Shown: positions 9,026 through 15,578 of the stretch, piece after piece
Position numbering within the stretch: position 1 is the stretch's first letter
How the letters are laid out: every line of letters begins with the position of its first letter
DNA from: Maricaulis sp039978735
GTDB lineage: Bacteria; Pseudomonadota; Alphaproteobacteria; Caulobacterales; Maricaulaceae
DNA length: 64,000 nucleotides
Direction of reading: 5' to 3'
NCBI RefSeq assembly: GCF_039978735.1
Contig: NZ_JBDWAS010000052.1
Coordinates: forward strand, 1 to 64,000
Program-made: the position numbers and the translations under genes
The notes under the pieces: generated by a model
The model's input: the letters and a program-made list of their open reading frames with translations, nothing else
What the model was told of the DNA's origin: nothing
Databases searched by the model: none

Positions 9026-9963
9026 TCTCCCGCCTGCCGCCAGTCCTGGGCTTGGCTTGTGTGCTGGCCTTTGTGCTGGGGGGATGCGGCGGGGGTGGCG
9101 GCGCCTCCGCGCCCGCGCCGCACGCCGAGGCCTGCCGTCCGGTCACGCCGGGCGAACGCGTCGCCATTCCGGCCGGCGAGTATCTGATCGGCGGCCCGGT
9201 GCGCAATCCGGAAGAACGGCCCGAACGGACGGTCACCACGCCGGGCTTCGGTATCGATGCGCACGAGGTCACCAATGCCCAGTTCGCGGCCTTCGTGGAG
9301 GCGACGGGCTATATCACCGTCGCCGAGCGCCAGCCCGATCCGGCCGACTATCCCGATATCGATCCGGCCCTGCTGGAGCCGGGTTCGGCCGTGTTCGGCG
9401 TCGATGCCGGGACGGGATACTGGTGGCGCTTCGTGCCGGGTGCGAGCTGGCGTCATCCGGAGGGGCCCGGCAGCGATATCGAGGGCCGCGCGGGCTATCC
9501 GGTCGTCCATGTCGCCTTTGCCGACGCCCGTGCCTATGCCGACTGGGCCGGCGCCGATCTGCCGGACGAGGACGAATGGGAGATCGCGGCGCGCGGGGGC
9601 GGTCACGGCACCGATTATGCCTGGGGCGAGGAGTTCCGGCCGGGTGGGGACTGGCGGGCAAACACCTGGCAGGGCGTCTTCCCGGTCATCGATCGCGGCG
9701 ATGACGGGTTTGCCGGACTGTCGCCGGTCGCCTGCTATGAGGCCAATCCGTTCGGCGCTTTCGACATGATCGGCAATGTCTGGGAGTGGACCGCCAGCCC
9801 GTTCGACGCGAGCGGCGCGGCGGGCACGATCCGCGGCGGTTCCTATCTGTGCGCCTCGGACTTCTGCGCCCGCTTCCGCCCGGCTGCCCGTCAGCCCCAG
9901 GAATGGGATTTTTCGGCCAGCCACATCGGATTCCGCACGGTCGTGCGGGAACTGGACGACTAG
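9022..9963 (+). CDS. Formylglycine-generating enzyme (SUMF1/EgtB family), lipoprotein
   Basis: 313 residues. It begins with a lipoprotein signal, lipobox VLGGC with C22, then a glycine-rich linker. The FGE-sulfatase domain covers about residue 45 to the end: IPAGEYLIGG, HEVTNAQFAAFVEATGY, GNVWEWT and RGGSYLCASDFCARFRPAAR. The two cysteines C277 and C282 have the C-X4-C spacing of the copper-binding pair of aerobic FGE (known from human and Streptomyces enzymes). It should oxidise the CAPSR cysteine of sulfatases to formylglycine using oxygen. The ATG at 9022 overlaps the hydrolase stop. A secreted, lipid-anchored FGE is unusual, since many bacterial FGEs are cytosolic. Both neighbouring sulfatases carry the target motif. 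Confidence 0.93.
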   Translation: MISRLPPVLGLACVLAFVLGGCGGGGGASAPAPHAEACRPVTPGERVAIPAGEYLIGGPVRNPEERPERTVTTPGFGIDAHEVTNAQFAAFVEATGYITVAERQPDPADYPDIDPALLEPGSAVFGVDAGTGYWWRFVPGASWRHPEGPGSDIEGRAGYPVVHVAFADARAYADWAGADLPDEDEWEIAARGGGHGTDYAWGEEFRPGGDWRANTWQGVFPVIDRGDDGFAGLSPVACYEANPFGAFDMIGNVWEWTASPFDASGAAGTIRGGSYLCASDFCARFRPAARQPQEWDFSASHIGFRTVVRELDD

Positions 9964-9990
9964 ACCAGGTTCTTGAGTGGTCGCGTGATC

Positions 9991-10008
9991 GAACCGGTGA
10001 ACCGGTTC
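9991..10008. repeat. Inverted repeat between convergent genes
   Basis: GAACCGGT at 9991-9998 and ACCGGTTC at 10001-10008 are perfect arms with a 2-base centre. The 50-base gap separates the FGE stop (9963) from the leftward PD40 gene stop (10014). It may act as a weak bidirectional terminator, but no T-run follows. Confidence 0.4.
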
Positions 10009-10013
10009 CCGCC

Positions 10014-10940
10014 TCACCTGATCGCGCTCGAGGTCCTGGCGGCCGCGCACAAGCGCTCGATCCGCCCGGGGCCGAGGCGAATGCGGTAGATGCCCAGATG
10101 GCCGTCGAACACGGCGGGATCGGTGCTCGTCCGGTTCGAGGTGTAGTAAAGCCATTCCCGGTCCGCGGTGACGAAGGGGCTGCCATCCACCCCCTCGAAA
10201 TTGAACGGCCGGTCCAGATTGACGGCGGCCGACCAGATCCCGTCATTGCGGCAGCTGATGTAGAGATCGGAACTGCCCAGACCGTCGGACCCATTCATCC
10301 GCACGAAGATCATGAAACTCTCGTCCGGCGCGATATAGGCATCAGATTCCAGCAGACCGGTATTGATCGTTCCGGGCAGGCGCTCGGCGTCCTGCCAGGC
10401 GCCGTCGATCCAGCGCGCGACGAAGATGTCATAGCCGGTACCGGGCAGGTTGCGGGAAAAATAGAGGTTTCCGCTGTCGGTCAGCACCGGATAGTATTCG
10501 TCATGGCTGGTATTGATCTGCGCCGGCAGGGCAAGAGGCGCACTCCAGCCATTCGCCTCGCGGTGTGCCATGAAGATGTCGCCATCAGGGGTCCGAACGC
10601 CGCCGGCCGGCAGGTCGCGACTATAGAAGACCAGCCGCTCGCCATCGGGTGCGATCTGCACATCGCCGCCCGGCACGGTCTTGCCGTCCAGGAGCAGCGG
10701 TGACGCGTTGACGATCTGCCCGGCCAGCATTTCGGCCCGATACAGATGGCGCTCCGTTCGCTCGGGGTTCGCATGGGTGTAGAAGGCCTGCCGTCCATCG
10801 GGCGACAGGCTGAACCCATAGTCGACCGATGCCGGGTCGGTGAGGACCGGCTCGGGACGGGGGCGGCCGCTCTGGACCGCCGCCGCCAGTATGATGGACC
10901 CGATCAGCACGCCGATCATGGCGAACTCGGGTCGCATCAT
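10014..10940 (-). CDS. Membrane-anchored PD40/WD40-like beta-propeller protein
   Basis: 308 residues starting MMRPEFAMIGVL, with a hydrophobic N-terminal segment to about residue 22 as signal or anchor. At least five PD40-type blades follow, each built on a pattern like FSLSPDGRQAFYTH, IAPDGERLVFYSR, LTDSGNLYFSR, IAPDESFMIFVR and VTADREWLYYTSN. Such TolB-like propellers usually mediate protein contacts in the periplasm or sense ligands. The start at 10940 makes an ATGA overlap with the stop of the upstream YD-repeat-like gene, so the two are co-translated. No specific function is recognised. Confidence 0.78.
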   Translation of the reverse strand: MMRPEFAMIGVLIGSIILAAAVQSGRPRPEPVLTDPASVDYGFSLSPDGRQAFYTHANPERTERHLYRAEMLAGQIVNASPLLLDGKTVPGGDVQIAPDGERLVFYSRDLPAGGVRTPDGDIFMAHREANGWSAPLALPAQINTSHDEYYPVLTDSGNLYFSRNLPGTGYDIFVARWIDGAWQDAERLPGTINTGLLESDAYIAPDESFMIFVRMNGSDGLGSSDLYISCRNDGIWSAAVNLDRPFNFEGVDGSPFVTADREWLYYTSNRTSTDPAVFDGHLGIYRIRLGPGRIERLCAAARTSSAIR

Positions 10941-12061
10941 TGCAGCTCCAGTGGCGCCATGTTTGCGTCGAAGGCCTGGCGCGAAACACTGCCGTCCTCG
11001 TTGCGTTCGAAGCGCAGGAGGGCCGCGCCGCCCATTGCGGCGTGTGCGACCAGCTCGCCCTCCGGCGTCAGCGACCGGATGGCGGTGACACGGGTGCCGT
11101 CCTCCGACCAGGTCCACTGGAGGCGGATGGTTTCGTTCCAGTCCGGGCCGTAATTCCATATCTCGGCGCGATTGCCGTGTTCGTCATAGCGCACGCGGTT
11201 GAGCACCGTGCCCCAGGAGAAGGTCTGGACATTGCCGTGCCGGTCAAAGCCGCGCATGCCGATCTTGTTGCCGTTTGCGTCGTAGAGATGCTCGCCCAGA
11301 TGCACGCCGGGGGTGTTGCCCTCGACCGCATTGCCGGCATGATCATAGACCTGCCAGCGGATGAAATTACCGGCGAGGTCATAGGTGATGCGGTCGATAC
11401 CGGCACCGGTGGGATTGTTGGTCGGCTCGCCATTGCGGCCATAATTGCGCATGAAGGCGAGACGCCCGTCGCGATCGTATTCCAGCTTGATCTCGTAGAA
11501 TTCCAGCTCGGGCCGCATCGCCACCATCTCGCCGGCCAGATCGTAGCGGTTCTCGAAAATGTGCCCGTCATCGGACGGCCGCCAGCTATAGCGGTGAACG
11601 CCCCAGGCGTTCTGGGAGGGCGCGCCGCTTTCGTCGAAGAATTCCAGCGCGGTGCGGGCGCCGGTCTCGTCGAGCGTATAGACCGCCCGGTAGACATCGC
11701 CATGGGCCGAGATCTGCTCGCCGCTGCGGCCGTAATAGGTGTGGATCTCGCGGCCGTCCTCATAGGCAATCCGCACTTCCGGTGCGAACCAGATGAAGGT
11801 GTCGAAGACGCCGTTATCGCCGATCGGCGTGTCGCCGATCTGGTAGGCGATCCGCGTCACCCGTCCCTGAGCGTCGTAGGAGAAGTCGTAATGCGCGACG
11901 GCCTCGGCCTCTTCGGGCTCGATCGGATGGATGCCGCGATAGGGGGCGTAGGGCGACTCGCGGAACATCAGATGCCGGTAGTCGGCATTGTCCTGGGCGA
12001 GGGCGGGAGCCGAGGCGGAAAGCGCCAGAATTGCAGAGGCCAGCAGGCGGGTCTTGAACAT
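10937..12061 (-). CDS. Secreted YD/RHS-repeat-like protein (paralogue 1)
   Basis: 374 residues. A clear signal peptide starts MFKTRLLASAILALSASAPA and may be cut after ALAQ. The rest is a chain of about 20-residue units of the form YDxxGxxxxxxxYD, for example FSYDAQGRVTRIAYQ, LEYDRDGRLAFMRNY and YDANGNKIGMRGFD, like RHS/YD repeats but short and without an RHS core or toxin domain. It matches the protein at 14161-15501 along most of its length, so the two are paralogues. The start at 12061 is chosen to give the signal peptide; an in-frame ATG at 12100 adds 13 residues. It is coupled to the PD40 gene. Confidence 0.75.
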   Translation of the reverse strand: MFKTRLLASAILALSASAPALAQDNADYRHLMFRESPYAPYRGIHPIEPEEAEAVAHYDFSYDAQGRVTRIAYQIGDTPIGDNGVFDTFIWFAPEVRIAYEDGREIHTYYGRSGEQISAHGDVYRAVYTLDETGARTALEFFDESGAPSQNAWGVHRYSWRPSDDGHIFENRYDLAGEMVAMRPELEFYEIKLEYDRDGRLAFMRNYGRNGEPTNNPTGAGIDRITYDLAGNFIRWQVYDHAGNAVEGNTPGVHLGEHLYDANGNKIGMRGFDRHGNVQTFSWGTVLNRVRYDEHGNRAEIWNYGPDWNETIRLQWTWSEDGTRVTAIRSLTPEGELVAHAAMGGAALLRFERNEDGSVSRQAFDANMAPLELQ

Positions 12062-12275
12062 GATGTGTCTCGTGGGGGTCAGGGAAGACGGAGACGACAC
12101 CTTTGCCGTGTGGCCGGGGTGCCCGGATAAGCTGGATTGAATTTAACGACATGCGCGGCAACGGGCTGATAATCTCGGTGGGTGTTATCGGCTGCCGGCA
12201 TGGCGCTCCTAGAGAGGGGCAGGCTGGCCGCCATCTTCAGCGCGCCTGTCCGGTGCTGCTGCCAACCGGGTGCCC
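12062..12275. promoter_or_regulatory. Divergent promoter region, YD-repeat-like gene / AraC gene
   Basis: This 214-base gap separates the leftward YD-repeat operon from the rightward AraC-type gene. It must hold promoters for both. I see a more AT-rich stretch around 12127-12160 (GATTGAATTTAACGACATG) but no convincing paired -35/-10 on either strand. Confidence 0.35.
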
Positions 12276-13340
12276 ATGTATCTGTCGACGCTCGATATCA
12301 CCCAGCTGATCGCCGCCTATCATTGCGCGATCCTGGCCTGTCTTCTCCTCTCGCGGCCGCGCCTGCGCGGGCTGACCCTGTTGTGCGCCACCTTTTCCGT
12401 CCACATGGCCTTCAATCTGGGCGTCGGCCTGGGCGTGATCGGGCCGGCCTTCGACATCACCAGTGCGTTCGGTCTGGTCTACGGCCCGGCTTTCTACCTG
12501 TTCGTCCGGGGCGTGGCGGCAGAGGCTTTCCGCTGGCAACCGGTCACGGCCCTTCACGCGCTGCCCGCGCTCGTCATCGCGATCTGGCAGCCCGAACCGC
12601 CCATCCCCTACCTGTTCGGCTTGCCCAGCCTGGTCATCTATATCGGCCTGGCGCTGCAGCAGCTCTACCGGCACGGGCGGCAAAGGGCAGAATGGCGCTC
12701 GGACGATCTGGCCATTTCGCTGGACTGGGTCCATGCGGCGCTTGTTGCCTTCATCGCGCTGGCGCTGCTGGATATCGGCCGTGAAGTGATCGGCTTCACC
12801 TCGCAGGCCATCCCGGACGATCTGGCCCTGGCGGTGATCATTGTCGCGGTGGTCGCGCTCCTGACCCTGATGACGCGGGCTGCGCGGTCGCATGACGACA
12901 AGCGGGGCGCGCTGCCCGACATCGCCCTGACGGCGCCGCGCCCGCCGGCCGACGAGGATGAGACCCGCTATGCCGAGGCGTTTGCGCGGATCGGCCAGCT
13001 GATCGAACGCGAGGCTGCCTGGCAGGAGCCGCGCCTGTCGCTGACCGATCTGGCGACCCGGCTCCGGCTGAGCCCGCGCGACGTCTCGCGGGCCATCAAC
13101 CTGCACGGCCGGGCCAGTTTCGCCCGCTTCATCAACGGCTACCGGGTCCGCGCCATCGATGTGCTGATGGCGGACCCGGACAATGCCGGCCGGACCATCA
13201 TGGAGCTCGCCTACGAGGCCGGCTTCAATTCGAAGTCCACCTTCAACCGGATCTATCGCGAGGTGACCGGAAAAACCCCGACCGAGGCCTTTGAGGACGC
13301 GCGGGCCGGGCGGAGCGGTACGCGGGCCCTGCAACCCTGA
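12276..13340 (+). CDS. Membrane-embedded AraC-family regulator
   Basis: 354 residues. Residues 1-205 form about six or seven hydrophobic helices (for example LIAAYHCAILACLLL, ALVAFIALALLDIG and LALAVIIVAVVALLTLM). The C-terminal about 105 residues are an AraC DNA-binding domain: LSLTDLATRLRLSPRDVSRA and IMELAYEAGFNSKSTFNRIY are its two helix-turn-helices. Such 7TM-AraC proteins sense signals in or across the membrane. ATG 12276 is used; a GTG at 12270 is also in frame. It lies between two groups of envelope genes that include paralogous YD-repeat proteins and is a good candidate for controlling them. Confidence 0.88.
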   Translation: MYLSTLDITQLIAAYHCAILACLLLSRPRLRGLTLLCATFSVHMAFNLGVGLGVIGPAFDITSAFGLVYGPAFYLFVRGVAAEAFRWQPVTALHALPALVIAIWQPEPPIPYLFGLPSLVIYIGLALQQLYRHGRQRAEWRSDDLAISLDWVHAALVAFIALALLDIGREVIGFTSQAIPDDLALAVIIVAVVALLTLMTRAARSHDDKRGALPDIALTAPRPPADEDETRYAEAFARIGQLIEREAAWQEPRLSLTDLATRLRLSPRDVSRAINLHGRASFARFINGYRVRAIDVLMADPDNAGRTIMELAYEAGFNSKSTFNRIYREVTGKTPTEAFEDARAGRSGTRALQP

Positions 13341-13441
13341 GCGCGTTCCAGGCGAGCATCGACTCCGGCACGGGGCGCAGCGGCAGGCGCGGGCCGGGCG
13401 GAGCGGGAACAACGAAAAAAGAGCCACGGAGCAACTAATCG

Positions 13442-13463
13442 GTCCCGAAACAGGTTTCGGGAC
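13442..13463. repeat. Perfect 10-bp inverted repeat upstream of the lipoprotein gene
   Basis: GTCCCGAAAC at 13442-13451 and GTTTCGGGAC at 13454-13463 are perfect arms with a 2-base centre. The repeat is about 100 bases after the AraC stop and about 90 before the next start at 13555. It could be an operator or a hairpin ending AraC transcription. No T-run follows. Confidence 0.5.
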
Positions 13464-13554
13464 GACCGGGATCGCGCAATGGGACGACAGGAGGGGCAGG
13501 CCGGCCCGAAAACCGCCGGCGTGTTCAAACGCGATCCACGCGAAAGGAAAATCC

Positions 13555-14064
13555 ATGCGTCCTCAAAACCTCCTCAGCCTTGCCGCCCTGTCCCTGGCCT
13601 TCTTCAACGCGGGCTGCGCCACGGCCTATGCCGAAGGCACCGCGCTGCCCGCCGATGTCAGCTTTGGCGCCGGCCTCGAGGCGATGTCGCCGGCCTTCGA
13701 CCGGCTGTGCGACGACTATGATGTCCGCACGCTCGATCCGGCCGACCTGCCGGTCGCCGAAACCAGCCATGTCCAGGTCGATTGCCGCGGCTTCGATCAC
13801 GCCGGCGCCGGGCGTCTGGCCGAATTCGTCTTTGCCGATGACAGCCTGGTCTTCATCTGGGTGCTGACCGATGCGGCCGAAGAAGCCACGCACCTGGCCG
13901 CCCTGCGTGCCGCACACGGCACGCCGACCCACGACACACCGGTCTTCGTGGCCTTTGCCGACGACAATGTCGCCCTGCGCCGCGACGAGCCGGAATTCCT
14001 CTACTACGGCGATGCCGTGGCGCCGATGTACCGCGCCTGGTTCGACCAGATGGCCTCGCAATAG
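13555..14064 (+). CDS. Small predicted lipoprotein, unknown function
   Basis: 169 residues starting MRPQNLLSLAALSLAFFNAG, with the lipobox-like NAGC giving lipidation at C21. The mature part is acidic and resembles small periplasmic proteins without an assigned domain. Two internal cysteines (in RLCDDYD and VDCRGFDH) could form a disulfide. The start is supported by GAAAGGAA 8 bases upstream. A strong hairpin follows at 14080-14125, then a YD-repeat-like gene in the same direction. Confidence 0.65.
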   Translation: MRPQNLLSLAALSLAFFNAGCATAYAEGTALPADVSFGAGLEAMSPAFDRLCDDYDVRTLDPADLPVAETSHVQVDCRGFDHAGAGRLAEFVFADDSLVFIWVLTDAAEEATHLAALRAAHGTPTHDTPVFVAFADDNVALRRDEPEFLYYGDAVAPMYRAWFDQMASQ

Positions 14065-14079
14065 ACCGCGAGGACATAA

Positions 14080-14125
14080 GCGGCGGGCCGGCCACGGTAT
14101 CCCCACTCTCGGGCCGGCCCGCCGC
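14080..14125 (+). terminator. 14-bp GC-rich hairpin between two co-directed genes
   Basis: The arms 14080-14093 and 14112-14125 are exact reverse complements (GCGGCGGGCCGGCC and its complement) around an 18-base loop. It sits 15 bases after the lipoprotein stop and 35 bases before the next start. There is no T-run, so it may be a Rho-assisted stop, an RNA stabiliser or an attenuator rather than a classical terminator. Confidence 0.5.
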
Positions 14126-14160
14126 ACCGCATTCAAGATGCCACTGAAGAAGGAAAAAGC

Positions 14161-15501
14161 ATGATCGTCATACCCGGCCTTGCCGCCGCCGCTGCAATGC
14201 TTGCCAGTCCGGCAGAGCCGGATGTGTCGCGCCACCAGTTCTGCGCGTCGATGACTTTCCGGGAGACACCGTTTTCCGACATGCGATGCGCCCGTGAGCT
14301 GGCGCCGGACGCGCTGGGCGACCGGAAATATTTCCGGCTGTCCTACGACGCTGCCGGCCGCCTGGTCGAGGTCAGCTTCCGGCAGAACGGCGCGCTGAGG
14401 GCCCATGAGGGCCGTTTCGTCCGGGCGCCGATGATCCGCATCGCCTACGAACCGGGACTGGAAATCCGCCGGTACTATGACGAACATGGCAACCGGACCC
14501 TCGTGTCGGGCAATGTCTACGAAACACGCTTCACGCTGTCGGACGAGAATGAGCGGCTGACGGCGCGCTTTTTCGGCATCGAGGGCGAGGCCGTCGAGGA
14601 CCATTTCGGCATTGCGCGCTACGCCTGGTCGGTCGACCCGCACGCCGTGGTGACCGAGCACCGCTACGACATCGCCGGCAATATCACCCGCAACCGGCCC
14701 GGCTTCGGCTATTTCGTCACGCGCTTCCATTTCGATGCCGACGGCCTGTTGCGCCGGATGGAAAACTGGGGCGAGGACGGTGTCGCGCCGGTACCGGACG
14801 ATGCCGGCATTGTGGCGACGGAAATCCGCTATAATGACCACGCCCAGTTCACGCGCTGGCGCAATCTGGGCGAGGACGGCCAGGCTCGGCGCGGCATGAG
14901 CGCGATCGCCGAGATCCGCTACGATCCCGGGCCCTACTACAGTGAGCAGCGGGCCGATTTCATCGATGCCGACGGGTCGCCGCAGGCAACCCGCTGGGGC
15001 GCTCATACGGTCGCCTATTCATTCGACCGGTTCGGCAATCCGGTCGAGCGGCGCTTTCTCGATGCGGATGGCGCACGCGTCACCGTCAACAATGGTACGG
15101 CCCAGGTCCGCTCGCGCTGGACGGACGATGGGGCGGTGCTGCTGGAAGACGCGTATTTCGATGCGGATGGTAACGCCGTGGCCCGTTCGGATACCGGCAT
15201 CCACGCCTATCGCAGCCGCATTGATGATGCCGGGCGGATTGTCGAGACCGTGTCCGTGAACCTGGTGGGCGAACCGGTAACCGATCCGGCGACGGGTTAT
15301 GCGCGGCGGCATATCCGGTTCGACCATGCGGGCCGGCAGACCGGAGAGCGCTTCAGCGACGCCGCCGGCCAGTCCGTCGATCATGCGGTCTGGGGCTTTG
15401 CCGAGGTCCGCTACAGCCATGACGGCCGGGAACTGACCGGCGTGATTTATCGCAATGCAGCGGGCGAAGCGGTCCAGCCGGTGTGGAACCCGGCGCATTG
15501 A
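14161..15501 (+). CDS. Secreted YD/RHS-repeat-like protein (paralogue 2)
   Basis: 446 residues. It starts MIVIPGLAAAAAMLASPAEP, a short hydrophobic leader that may be a weak signal peptide, after GAAGAAGGA. The body repeats units such as LSYDAAGRLVEVSF, YDEHGNRTLVSG, YDIAGNITRN and FDADGLLRRMENW. It aligns in order with the protein at 10937-12061: both begin with FRE(S/T)P, then RIAYE, YY, G(D/N)VY, and share the run RYDxAG. It has about three more repeats than its paralogue. No enzymatic or toxin domain is visible. It could be a surface or periplasmic binding protein. Confidence 0.72.
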   Translation: MIVIPGLAAAAAMLASPAEPDVSRHQFCASMTFRETPFSDMRCARELAPDALGDRKYFRLSYDAAGRLVEVSFRQNGALRAHEGRFVRAPMIRIAYEPGLEIRRYYDEHGNRTLVSGNVYETRFTLSDENERLTARFFGIEGEAVEDHFGIARYAWSVDPHAVVTEHRYDIAGNITRNRPGFGYFVTRFHFDADGLLRRMENWGEDGVAPVPDDAGIVATEIRYNDHAQFTRWRNLGEDGQARRGMSAIAEIRYDPGPYYSEQRADFIDADGSPQATRWGAHTVAYSFDRFGNPVERRFLDADGARVTVNNGTAQVRSRWTDDGAVLLEDAYFDADGNAVARSDTGIHAYRSRIDDAGRIVETVSVNLVGEPVTDPATGYARRHIRFDHAGRQTGERFSDAAGQSVDHAVWGFAEVRYSHDGRELTGVIYRNAAGEAVQPVWNPAH

Positions 15502-15515
15502 TATTGATCCAGTAA

Positions 15516-15550
15516 AAAGCCCCCGCCGCGGAGGGTGCGGCGGGGGCTTT
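15516..15550. terminator. Strong bidirectional intrinsic terminator
   Basis: AAAGCCCCCGCCGC at 15516-15529 pairs perfectly with GCGGCGGGGGCTTT at 15537-15550 around a 7-base loop. The rightward strand ends in TTT. The leftward strand ends in five Us, from AAAAA at 15514-15518. It lies between the convergent ends of the YD-repeat-like gene (15501) and the M16 protease gene (15579) and should stop both. Confidence 0.85.
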
Positions 15551-15578
15551 CCGTGGCCGTTGTGACGGCCGTGGGGGG

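Noticed and set aside
10937..15501. YD repeats considered as an RHS polymorphic-toxin system
   Set aside because: No RHS core, no variable C-terminal toxin and no immunity gene are visible.
15516..15550. Palindrome considered as an operator
   Set aside because: With five Us on the leftward strand and position between convergent genes it is better explained as a terminator.
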